DNA of 19,623 nucleotides, from NCBI GenBank assembly GCA_043757865.1, contig JAYVOP010000228.1:1-19623 (forward strand), read 5' to 3'. The stretch comes from JAGNEJ01 sp043757865 (lineage in GTDB: Bacteria; Verrucomicrobiota; Verrucomicrobiia; Verrucomicrobiales; V1-33). A model generated the notes under the pieces. It was not told the origin of the DNA. It ran no database searches and saw nothing but the letters and a program-made list of their open reading frames with translations. Below, one piece after another: positions 9,049-15,928 of the stretch. How positions within the stretch are numbered: the first letter of the stretch is position 1; each line of letters starts with the position of its first letter. The position numbers were made by a program, and so were the translations under genes.

Positions 9049-10018
9049 TCTTCTCGACGATGATCTTGGCCAATTTACCGAAAGCTTCACCACATTGCTG
9101 AACTGCTTCATAGTGCGCCCCGATCGCACCGTCAGATGCCTTGAGATGAAAAATGGGTTTGCGAGCTTCCATTGCCAGAGGAACTAGGCTGCGATAATGC
9201 TTAACCAAGCCCAGGCAACTCGGGTCGGAGTCCATGGAATCCTTTGTTCCAACATCCCCAAGCACGGAGCGATGATAGGTGTCTGGGATTTTAGCGACCC
9301 AGCGATCATAAGCCTTAACTGGCCTGTTATCGCGAACGCCAAATTGTAGGAGGACATAGCCGATAGGCATGATATGACCGGATGGCAAAGAGAGGCCGGG
9401 GACAGGGTTTCGTGATACACGATCTTCCCATTCCTCACGCCACTGTTGCAATGTAGGGCCGAGGTTTCTAAGCCCTTGCAGCGAAAAAAGATCGGGGGCC
9501 AAAGGTACTAGAACATGCGTGGCGGAGATTAGCGCGGAGCGATTGATGGCACCAAAGTTCGGCCCTACATCCATGATGACAATTTCAGCCTGTGTCTTTT
9601 GGACTGCCATCTCGGCAATTCGATGAAAGGCTGAGGTGTGTCGGAAAGCGGGCTGGTTTCGATCTAGACAGCGCCCCCACGCCCCGGACAATTCGCCTTC
9701 ATATCCTGACAAGGCGAGGTCGCCAGGAACGAGGTAGAGCTTAGAATTGATTTGTTCAACATGAGGCTCCTTGACGTCGCCCGTGCCGCTGATGAGAGGT
9801 TCTAATGCACCCATCAAGCTCTGCCCGCTGCTGACTTCTAGATCCCATATTTGCTCAAGCCGACGTTCAGCCAAGAACATCGAGGTCATGTTGGCTTGAG
9901 GGTCAAGATCAACCACCAAAACCCTGCGCCCCATGTCAGACAACATCCATGCGATGTGGTAGGCCAGTGTGGTTTTACCGACACCTCCCTTGTTGTTAAA
10001 AAACGCGAGTGCTTTCAT
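9038..10018 (-). CDS. ParA/MinD-type ATPase, second gene of a coupled pair
   Basis: 326 residues. The N-terminus has the deviant Walker A motif KGGVGKTT (10-17), the ParA switch region DLDPQANMT (37-45), and a Walker B region IVIMDVGPN around Asp150. The family dimerises on ATP and usually positions DNA or protein cargo. No parB gene or obvious parS cluster is nearby, so a plain chromosome or plasmid partitioning role is unlikely from context. The family version with SLQGLRNLGPTL after the Walker B domain is, from memory, found as an accessory ATPase and not as Soj. The start ATG overlaps the stop of the upstream AlbA_2 gene in an ATGA, so translation is probably coupled and the two products may act together. 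Its 3' end abuts the hrpB fragment. Confidence 0.88.
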   Translation of the reverse strand: MKALAFFNNKGGVGKTTLAYHIAWMLSDMGRRVLVVDLDPQANMTSMFLAERRLEQIWDLEVSSGQSLMGALEPLISGTGDVKEPHVEQINSKLYLVPGDLALSGYEGELSGAWGRCLDRNQPAFRHTSAFHRIAEMAVQKTQAEIVIMDVGPNFGAINRSALISATHVLVPLAPDLFSLQGLRNLGPTLQQWREEWEDRVSRNPVPGLSLPSGHIMPIGYVLLQFGVRDNRPVKAYDRWVAKIPDTYHRSVLGDVGTKDSMDSDPSCLGLVKHYRSLVPLAMEARKPIFHLKASDGAIGAHYEAVQQCGEAFGKLAKIIVEKMSL

Positions 10019-11214
10019 GTATCAGGATGTTTCTGGATCGTGGCGAGCACGAAGTTTGGTTGAAACTCAAACGTTGCTGGCGAACTCCCGTTCTCAGCAA
10101 GAGCGTTCTGAGCATCAATGACGCCACGTCCGAAGCGATTCACATAGCCGAGAATCTTGAGTGCCTCGGCGATGACAGGATTGCGATAGTCGGTGCATCG
10201 CGGGAAATTCTCTGGGGAGGCATCGCCATAGAGCCCGCCGGGATTTTGGATTTCGATCCGATCTGCAAACCGATAAAATCGGACTGGAGCGTTTGACTCG
10301 TAGCTGCGATGGCAAATCGCATTCATCAATAACTCACGAACAGCACGCTTGGGGAAGTCCCAGATCAGAGAATCCCTCAAAGCGGTTGTTCTGACAGGTT
10401 TTTCCGACAAGCTGCCTTCCAATAGTGCATCCAATTCACGGCTTAGTGTGAGCAAATCACCTGAAAACTCACGAGAAACGGAGACATCGTCGGACAAAAA
10501 CTTGCCGTCGATCTTGAGATATTGAACGTAGGCTCCAGGCATGACGGCTCTGGCGTTTTTTCCGAAGAGTAAAAGGGCCGCATTTGTCGGGCATTCATGC
10601 CGCAGGTCAAAAAATCGAAGGGCTGCGAGTTGTTCCTCCACGGTTCTGTGATTGGAGGCAAGCACGTCTGCCGCAATTGCTTCTTTGCGATAGGTATTCT
10701 GGAAGATGTCCAAAGCCAAGTCATCCAGGGTAGCCTCGGGACAAGCACGGGCGTCGAACGACCTTGATGTGGCAATTCTCCGTTCGGAAAGAATTCGTTC
10801 TTCTCCTTCATTTGCTACTGCCTTGCGCGGACCTACTCTGATCCATACTCGGCCCCGGTATTGCACAGGCGGAATGTCAGAGGGATGAACTTCCACGATG
10901 ACTACATCCCCACTACCATCTGACAGCGTGATCTTGTAAACTTCCATTGCGGGCGAAGGCAAAATCTCGCCATCCTGTCGCAATCCAGCCAAATCTTTGA
11001 GCAACTTGTCAGACGCTTTCAGGCCGACTGCCTTGCCTGTCTTGTCATCAATGCCCAAGAGCAAGAAGCCAGAGCTTCGATGATTGGGGAAGTCGTTGGA
11101 GAATGCACAGATCGCTTCTCGAAACTTCGTGGTATCGGTCGTGGAAATCGTGCGCTCAATCCTATCGGATTCGAGTGCTACCATTAAACTGAGAAGTTCC
11201 GTTTCGGTGATCAT
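10015..11214 (-). CDS. AlbA_2 (Schlafen-type) plus GHKL ATPase-like protein, first gene of a coupled pair
   Basis: 399 residues from ATG 11214. The N-terminal AlbA_2/Schlafen-type domain shows ESDRIERT (15-22), the AICAFSND helix and a GFLLLGIDD strand. The middle has RGRVWIRVGPRKA. The C-terminus has a GHKL/HATPase_c_4-like region: N-box RELLMNAICHRSY (293-305), QNPGGLYG (323-330) and NRFGRG near 359-364. Proteins of this layout are annotated as putative DNA-binding or ATP-binding regulators; in some relatives the Schlafen fold is a nuclease, but I see no basis to claim nuclease activity here. An earlier in-frame ATG at 11352 lies inside thiC and adds a basic low-complexity tail, so I reject it. 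The gene starts 31 bases after thiC's stop on the same strand and overlaps the ParA-like gene by 4 bases. Confidence 0.87.
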   Translation of the reverse strand: MITETELLSLMVALESDRIERTISTTDTTKFREAICAFSNDFPNHRSSGFLLLGIDDKTGKAVGLKASDKLLKDLAGLRQDGEILPSPAMEVYKITLSDGSGDVVIVEVHPSDIPPVQYRGRVWIRVGPRKAVANEGEERILSERRIATSRSFDARACPEATLDDLALDIFQNTYRKEAIAADVLASNHRTVEEQLAALRFFDLRHECPTNAALLLFGKNARAVMPGAYVQYLKIDGKFLSDDVSVSREFSGDLLTLSRELDALLEGSLSEKPVRTTALRDSLIWDFPKRAVRELLMNAICHRSYESNAPVRFYRFADRIEIQNPGGLYGDASPENFPRCTDYRNPVIAEALKILGYVNRFGRGVIDAQNALAENGSSPATFEFQPNFVLATIQKHPDT

Positions 11215-11245
11215 TTCAACGTGGTGATAGGGATCGCGTGACTCT

Positions 11246-13198
11246 TTACGCGGTCGTATAGACTTCCGCACCGCTTTCCACAAACTCCTTCGACTTCTCC
11301 TCCATCCCGCGTTGCAGCGCTTCTTCCTCAGAGATCGCCTGTTCGGCGGCATACTTCCGCACGTCCTCGGTGATCTTCATGGAGCAGAAATGGGGGCCGC
11401 ACATGGAGCAGAAGTGGGCGGTCTTGGCTCCGTCTTGGGGGAGGGTTTCGTCGTGGAAATCGCGGGCGGTTTCGGGGTCTAGGCCGAGGTTGAATTGGTC
11501 CTCCCAGCGGAATTCAAAGCGGGCTTTGCTCAGGGCGTTGTCACGGTATTGGGCACCGGGGTGGCCTTTGGCCAAGTCGGCCGCGTGGGCCGCTAACTTG
11601 TAGGTAATGACGCCGACTTTGACGTCATCTTTGTTCGGTAGGCCCAGGTGTTCTTTGGGTGTAACATAGCACAACATCGCGCAGCCATACCAGCCGATCA
11701 TGGCCGCTCCGATGCCGCTGGTGATGTGATCGTAGCCAGGGGCTATATCCGTCGTTAGTGGCCCCAGGGTATAGAACGGGGCCTCGTGGCACCACTCAAG
11801 TTGCTTGGCCATGTTTTCCTCGATCATGTGCATGGGAACGTGGCCGGGGCCTTCGTTCATGACTTGCACGCCTTTGGCCCAGGCTCGTTTGGTGAGTTCT
11901 CCTTGCACCTCCAGTTCGCCAAATTGTGCTTTGTCGTTGGCATCCGCAATGGAGCCGGGGCGGAGCCCGTCGCCAATGCTGAAGCTGACATCGTAGGCAG
12001 CCATGATGTCGCAGATGTCGTCCCAATGCATATAAAGAAAATTTTCTTTATGGTGCGATAAACACCATTTTGCCATAATCGAACCGCCCCGGGAAACGAT
12101 GCCCGTCATCCGGTTAGCGGTCATCGGCACGAAGCGTAGGAGCACGCCAGCATGGATGGTGAAATAGTCCACCCCTTGCTCGGCTTGCTCGATGAGCGTG
12201 TCCCGGAAAATTTCCCACGTGAGGTCTTCCGCTTTGCCGCCGACTTTCTCCAGCGCTTGATAAATGGGCACGGTGCCGATGGGCACGGGCGAGTTCCGCA
12301 GAATCCATTCCCGCGTGGCGTGGATGTTCTTGCCAGTGCTTAGATCCATCACGGTGTCCGCGCCCCATTTGGTGGCCCAGCGCATCTTTTCCACTTCTTC
12401 TTCGATGCTGCTAGCGACTGCGCTGTTGCCAATGTTGGCGTTGATTTTCACCAGGAAATTCCGTCCAATAATCATCGGCTCCAGCTCTGGGTGGTTGATG
12501 TTAGCGGGAATGATGGCGCGGCCTGAGGCCACTTCACTGCGGACGAATTCGGCGGTAATTTCGTTGGGGATGCGCTGGGGAAATTTCCTGAAAATGGAGG
12601 GCGTGTAATCAGTCTGTTCTTGAGTGCTGCCGATGTGCTGCTTGTTGATGTCATTGCGCACGATGTCGTTCATCTGGTTAGAAATTTTCGCCCGCCCCAT
12701 GTTCTCGCGGATGGCGATGAACTCCATTTCCGGCGTGATGATCCCCTGCTGGGCATACCAAAGCTGCGTGACGGGATGGCTGGTGCCCTTGAGTGGTTGA
12801 CGTTTCAATCCCGGAAATTCTACTAAGCGGTTGCGTTCAGCCTTGGAGGCGAATTCGGCGTGCTTTTCCGAGAGGTAACCATTGTCCATCGGATGGATCG
12901 TGCGGCCATCATACGGAGCCACATCTTGGCGATCTAGGATCCATTGTTTCCGCAATTCCGGCAGCCCTTCTTCCACGGAGCCAGAAAAGTTAGCATCGCC
13001 CCACGGCCCACTGCAATCATAGACCCTAACAGGCGCGTTTTCCTCCACGCGGCCATTCAGCCCCTTGGTTTGCGACTGGGAAATTTCCCGCAGCGGCACG
13101 CGCACGCTGGGATGCAACACCCCCGGCTCATACACGCGAGTGGAGTTCGGCAGGGGTTCAGAGCTATGGGATTCAATGGTTCCGGCGGGGGCGATCAT
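11246..13198 (-). CDS. thiC: Phosphomethylpyrimidine synthase ThiC
   Basis: 650 residues, a normal length for bacterial ThiC. The enzyme is a non-canonical radical SAM protein of the cytosol that converts aminoimidazole ribotide into hydroxymethylpyrimidine phosphate for thiamine synthesis. The C-terminal CSMCGPHFC gives the CX2CX4C 4Fe-4S ligands at about Cys597, Cys600 and Cys605. Other family signatures include GADTVMDLSTG, MNEGPGHVPMH and the TTDIAPGYDH stretch. The start at 13198 gives a typical N-terminus with VRVPLREISQS; no Shine-Dalgarno motif precedes it. A TPP riboswitch about 90 bases upstream on the same strand points to feedback control by thiamine pyrophosphate. No other thi gene is seen in the window. 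Confidence 0.97.
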   Translation of the reverse strand: MIAPAGTIESHSSEPLPNSTRVYEPGVLHPSVRVPLREISQSQTKGLNGRVEENAPVRVYDCSGPWGDANFSGSVEEGLPELRKQWILDRQDVAPYDGRTIHPMDNGYLSEKHAEFASKAERNRLVEFPGLKRQPLKGTSHPVTQLWYAQQGIITPEMEFIAIRENMGRAKISNQMNDIVRNDINKQHIGSTQEQTDYTPSIFRKFPQRIPNEITAEFVRSEVASGRAIIPANINHPELEPMIIGRNFLVKINANIGNSAVASSIEEEVEKMRWATKWGADTVMDLSTGKNIHATREWILRNSPVPIGTVPIYQALEKVGGKAEDLTWEIFRDTLIEQAEQGVDYFTIHAGVLLRFVPMTANRMTGIVSRGGSIMAKWCLSHHKENFLYMHWDDICDIMAAYDVSFSIGDGLRPGSIADANDKAQFGELEVQGELTKRAWAKGVQVMNEGPGHVPMHMIEENMAKQLEWCHEAPFYTLGPLTTDIAPGYDHITSGIGAAMIGWYGCAMLCYVTPKEHLGLPNKDDVKVGVITYKLAAHAADLAKGHPGAQYRDNALSKARFEFRWEDQFNLGLDPETARDFHDETLPQDGAKTAHFCSMCGPHFCSMKITEDVRKYAAEQAISEEEALQRGMEEKSKEFVESGAEVYTTA

Positions 13199-13207
13199 GG
13201 TGAGGGA

Positions 13208-13235
13208 GAGTTCAGTTTTCAGAGTTCAGTTTTCA
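13208..13235. repeat. Two perfect tandem copies of a 14-base unit in the thiC leader
   Basis: GAGTTCAGTTTTCA occurs at 13208-13221 and again at 13222-13235 with no gap. The pair lies between the riboswitch and the thiC start codon, in the 5' untranslated leader. Role unknown; it may be slippage-prone spacer DNA. Confidence 0.9.
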
Positions 13236-13276
13236 GTAAGGAAAACGGTAATTGTTACTGAGCAGTGGCGCATGGA

Positions 13277-13330
13277 GATGGCGGAACTGAGGCTCCCTGC
13301 CCCGGCATTACCCGCTGCAAGTTCCAAGGG
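13277..13330. repeat. Repeat copy 1 (3' half of the TPP riboswitch and flank)
   Basis: From GATGGCGGAACTGAGGCTC to GCTGCAAGTTCCAAGGG this stretch is closely similar to 13965-14015. The first 19 bases are identical and lie outside the conserved aptamer core, so the likeness is not just riboswitch conservation. Confidence 0.85.
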
Positions 13331-13390
13331 TTTCGTCTTCTCAGCCGCCATGTTGCCATGGCGGGCTCCCCTGCTCTGTGGGGCGAGCCT
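13290..13390 (-). promoter_or_regulatory. TPP riboswitch (THI element) upstream of thiC
   Basis: Read on the minus strand the core contains GGGGAGCCC, a hairpin with arms CCGCCATG and CATGGCGG, the THI-box GGCTGAGA (13346-13339), then ACCCTTGGAACTTG, the GGGTAATGCCGG pyrophosphate-sensor segment and CAGGGAG. This is the conserved order of the TPP aptamer. AGGCTC (13390-13385) and GAGCCT (13295-13290) could close P1, although 13 bases would then separate the 5' arm from GGGGAGCC. The element sits about 90 bases before thiC, whose product makes the thiamine pyrimidine. The expression platform is not obvious: no poly-T terminator is visible. AGTTCC just downstream of the aptamer could pair with GGAACT in the core, which may be the switching interaction. 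Confidence 0.9.
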
Positions 13391-13430
13391 AGGAGTGCGC
13401 AGGGGGAAGTCAATGGGGGAGAAATGGGGG

Positions 13431-13758
13431 TCATGGCGCAAACATAGCCACCAAAGTGTCTAGCACCGCTTTGGCATTTCTTAGATCCCGCTTACCCAGT
13501 TTTTTAACTAATCTAATTTTGTCCCCTGCTCCGATCTGATCGAGCGCGATCTCGCCACTTTTTCCTTGAAAGTGAACTGCGGACGTGTCGGCCAATGACG
13601 CTGAACGGTAGCCAGCGGTGCGACAATAACGGTGGAAAGTGCCATGTTAGCCTCGTCAGGAGAAATGATTACAAAGGTCGTGTCTTTGCAGTTTCGACTC
13701 CGACCATCGGATCCAAAGCGACAAGAAACCCCGCAAACCGTCGTTTTACCGTTACCAC
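13431..13758 (-). pseudogene. Decayed mazF/pemK-type toxin gene with two frameshifts
   Basis: Three minus-strand frames together rebuild a MazF-family mRNA interferase of about 110 residues. From a possible GTG at 13758 the first frame reads VVTVKRRFAG and LVALDPMVGVETAKTRP. After one missing base the next frame reads FVIISPDEANMALSTVIVAP and ATVQRHWPTR. After another missing base the third frame reads VHFQGKSGEIALDQIGAGDK and IRLVKKLGKRDLRNAKAVLD, ending TLVAMFAP and TGA at 13431. Both shifts go in the same direction, as single-base deletions would, and the total of 328 bases is two short of an intact 330-base gene. The gene overlaps the mazE-like stop in the usual mazEF way. It should be inactive. 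It ends about 40 bases before the thiC riboswitch region. Confidence 0.85.
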
Positions 13759-13928
13759 TCCTCGTGATCAAATTTGTTCTTAATCTCACGAAGAATCACT
13801 AGAGGATCTTTGCTACTAACTGGATTTCCAAATCCTTTCGCCCAGCTATCTCTGGGGTTCTTTCGAGGCGTAAGTAGTAAGCCGTTGCTGACGACTTCGA
13901 TGTGAACTCCATAGAGCGCGCTTGAACG
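13752..13928 (-). pseudogene. 5'-truncated mazE-like antitoxin gene
   Basis: A 58-codon open stretch reads VHIEVVSNGLLLTPRKNPRD, then SWAKGF, and ends FDHEEW followed by TAA. This matches the C-terminal half of AbrB/MazE-type antitoxins (the xLxLxP-R-PRxxWxxxF segment and an acidic, Trp-containing tail that binds MazF). The N-terminal DNA-binding half is missing: an in-frame stop at 13931-13929 precedes it and no MazE start is recognisable. The stop codon overlaps the possible mazF GTG start, the common arrangement of this operon. With its toxin frameshifted as well, the pair looks like a dead toxin-antitoxin module. Confidence 0.75.
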
Positions 13929-14201
13929 CTATGGTTCATGGCACGACTCCGTAAATTGTGCTTGGATGGCGGAACTGAGGCTCGCGGCGGCATACGCGCT
14001 GCAAGTTCCAAAGGGGGCGTTGCGAGGAAATAGTGAGTGCGGATCAGCCTGCGGAAAGCATTTTTCAAAGCAGATGCTGCGGGACGATGCACTGCGGCCG
14101 TGGATTGAATTAGATGCCGAAAGTGTGCTGCAAGCAGCGGGAAAATCTCCGGGGGCAGACTACCGTCCTGGGAAATTGGTGTAAGCGTGGGCCGATTTTG
14201 C
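13929..14201. other. Intergenic stretch with riboswitch-like repeat copy, no gene recognised
   Basis: Apart from the repeat at 13965-14015 I see nothing I can assign. A 72-codon plus-strand frame (13966-14184) begins inside the repeat and resembles no family I know. Frames on the minus strand are short or continue out of the mazE remnant in the wrong frame. Confidence 0.4.
13965..14015. repeat. Repeat copy 2 (resembles 3' half of the TPP riboswitch)
   Basis: On the minus strand it reads CCCTTTGGAACTTGCAGCG, then CGTATGCCGCCGCGAGCC and TCAGTTCCGCCATC, against CCCTTGGAACTTGCAGCG, GGTAATGCCGG and AGCCTCAGTTCCGCCATC in the thiC leader. The GGCTGAGA box is absent (GGCTGATCC lies further upstream) and the TAATGCCGG sensor is altered, so it should not bind TPP. 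The ends GGAACT and AGTTCC form an inverted repeat, so it could also be a member of a dispersed hairpin-repeat family. Confidence 0.75.
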
Positions 14202-14423
14202 CTAGCGGGCAGTTTTGGCTACGGTGTGCATCCGGCTGGTGTGGGAGATGGGTTTATGGGCATAGAGGCTATCGACGCGGACGCCAGTGAGGCGGGCCCG
14301 ACGGAGAGCTTGCATGATGTCATCGCGGTCCCAGTATTGGGTTTTTTCTTCGCTGCCTACTTCGCGCAGGGCTTGCAGCCCGTCATCTTTAGGGGCTGGG
14401 GTGAGTTCGTCTGGAAGGATCAT
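14202..14423 (-). CDS. Small hypothetical protein
   Basis: 73 residues from ATG 14423 to a stop at 14202. The protein is highly charged, with an acidic N-terminal half (MILPDELTPAPKDD) and a helix-like middle (YWDRDDIMQALRRARLTG), and no signal peptide, membrane segment or cysteine. I do not recognise a family. The regular amphipathic composition favours a real gene over chance, but an overlapping plus-strand frame (14187-14606) exists and no ribosome binding site is visible. It lies 112 bases downstream of the DoxX gene on the same strand, with no clear link to that operon. Confidence 0.45.
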   Translation of the reverse strand: MILPDELTPAPKDDGLQALREVGSEEKTQYWDRDDIMQALRRARLTGVRVDSLYAHKPISHTSRMHTVAKTAR

Positions 14424-14535
14424 TTGAGGTATCGTGTTAGTTTTAAGAGGCTAATTGATACCGCCATTCAGCAATCAGGCGAAAGATATGGCGTCACATT
14501 TATGACACACAGTTTGAGGCCGATAGCTAAGGCCG

Positions 14536-14997
14536 CTAGGCGCCCTCTTTCCGCCCCAGCCAATGATCCAGTGAGATCCAGCCGGGACCAAAAAAGAAGA
14601 CGATAGCGGAGGCCATGAGGAAGAGAAACGGGGCCTGGGTTACGAAGTTATCTGGATCACTCCAGATCGTTTTCACGGAGGCCAAATGAGCAGTGCCATA
14701 GGCTACTAGCATGGTGAACATCAATGGCACGCTGATGACGCGCGAGCCCAGTCCGATCAATAGCAGCAACCCGCCCACGCACTCCGTGCCGCCTGCGAGG
14801 ATGGCTTGGAGATGCGGTGCGGGTAGGCCCAGGCCAGCGAAGAATTCGGTGGTGCCATCGAGATTCCCTAACTTGCCTTTGCCAGAGAGGAAAAATTGCC
14901 AGCCCCAGTAAAGGCGGACGGCTAGCAGAAAGAAGTCCCGCGTGGCGTGGGCGAGCTTGGTAAGCAGGGAATTGAGCTGGTTCCAGAGGGATTTCAT
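14536..14997 (-). CDS. bufD: DoxX-family membrane protein, last gene of the bufferin-type operon
   Basis: 153 residues with four predicted membrane segments (starting near DFFLLAVRLYWGWQFF, then the ILAGGTECVGGLLLLIGLG region, VPLMFTMLVAYGTAHL and FLFLMASAIVFFFGPGW). The RLYWGWQFFLSGKGKLG segment and the conserved Glu in the second helix fit DoxX. DoxX proteins close many bufferin (buf/hvf) operons, where they are thought to help at the inner membrane, possibly in redox or export steps; the exact role is unproven. The gene starts 7 bases after the bufC-like stop, so it is very likely co-transcribed. It ends at 14536 with no obvious intrinsic terminator. The gene symbol is assigned by position and family. 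Confidence 0.82.
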   Translation of the reverse strand: MKSLWNQLNSLLTKLAHATRDFFLLAVRLYWGWQFFLSGKGKLGNLDGTTEFFAGLGLPAPHLQAILAGGTECVGGLLLLIGLGSRVISVPLMFTMLVAYGTAHLASVKTIWSDPDNFVTQAPFLFLMASAIVFFFGPGWISLDHWLGRKEGA

Positions 14998-15004
14998 AGG
15001 GAGG

Positions 15005-15928
15005 TTAGGGGCGGGGTGAAAATTTACAGAACCAGCCTAGGAGGCTGGCTTCCTCGAACCAGGTGCGCACTTTCAGGGACCAATCCACGGTGGGATCAGC
15101 CTCGGCTAGGGCTTGGTCCAGAGCCGCGCCTAACGTGAGACCAGCCCGCAAGCCGGTGAACATGAGGAAGGCCTCGCGCTCCAGGCGTTTGAGGAAAATT
15201 TGGTTCTCGTGGCGATGCACCGCCAGCCAGACCCGCTGCCGCTTGGGCGCAGCCACGCGCTTGAGTTGCGCGCGCTCTGCGGCCTCCACACGGGCGTTGC
15301 TGGCCTCGCTTCTCATGCCGGATTCTTGTTGACGCACGGCTAGGAAAAATTGATCCACCGCATAGTCCAGCGCCAGCAGCGTGAGATACGGTTGCAGTCC
15401 TAACTGGAGGGCACTGGGATCACTCCCGAGCAAGGCATCGCCCTCCAGAGGCTTCTTCCCACCTTCATCAAAGGCCACGATCTGCGCCCACTCAAACTGC
15501 GCCACCTCCAGGGCCATCGCCTGCTTCGCCCCCGCCCATTGCGGCTCTGCGCGCAGGAAATTTTCCAGGCGGCTCCCCAGATTCCGCAGCGTCCACGAGG
15601 CACTGGGAAACCGTGTCAAATAAGCCTCCGCCAGCACCATAAATTTCTTTTCTCCTAACAACGCGCGCAATCCAGGATAGTCATCGTAAAGACAATCCAG
15701 CAGGCGAAACCAATATTGTTTGGCGTAAATTTCCAATCGCTCGACGGCGGTTAGGCGGTCATTGGGTTTGATGAACTGCGCGGCAAAGTCCGTCATGGCC
15801 ATGCCCTGCGTCGTCTGCGCAGCGAGGTGATCCGCAGCATCCAACGGCTGGAAGAGGGCGCTGCCCATCAGACGTTGCAGCGTTTTGAGATCCGCAGTGG
15901 AGTTGATCTCAGGCGGGTGCGTGGGCAT
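15005..15928 (-). CDS. bufC: DUF2063/HvfC-like partner of the MNIO enzyme
   Basis: 307 residues. The N-terminal ~110 residues form the DUF2063 (putative DNA-binding-like) domain, recognisable by ERLEIYAKQYWFRLLDCLYD, then YPGLRALLGEKKF and AYLTRFPSASWTLRNLG. The family protein binds the peptide precursor and presents it to the DUF692/MNIO enzyme, with no evidence that it acts on DNA. The start codon overlaps the end of the MNIO gene by 20 bases, which implies coupled translation and a 1:1 complex. The C-terminal half (about 190-307) is less conserved and Arg/Ala-rich around 205-235. Confidence 0.88.
   Translation of the reverse strand: MPTHPPEINSTADLKTLQRLMGSALFQPLDAADHLAAQTTQGMAMTDFAAQFIKPNDRLTAVERLEIYAKQYWFRLLDCLYDDYPGLRALLGEKKFMVLAEAYLTRFPSASWTLRNLGSRLENFLRAEPQWAGAKQAMALEVAQFEWAQIVAFDEGGKKPLEGDALLGSDPSALQLGLQPYLTLLALDYAVDQFFLAVRQQESGMRSEASNARVEAAERAQLKRVAAPKRQRVWLAVHRHENQIFLKRLEREAFLMFTGLRAGLTLGAALDQALAEADPTVDWSLKVRTWFEEASLLGWFCKFSPRP

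Noticed and set aside
11215..11352. Upstream ATG extension of the AlbA_2 gene
   Set aside because: The extra 46 residues lie mostly inside thiC and are a basic low-complexity run; the ATG at 11214 gives a family-like N-terminus.
13966..14184. 72-codon plus-strand frame
   Set aside because: It starts within a repeat that also occurs in the thiC leader; the reading is probably accidental.
14187..14606. 139-codon plus-strand frame
   Set aside because: It overlaps the end of the DoxX gene and the small minus-strand gene, and its sequence resembles no protein family.
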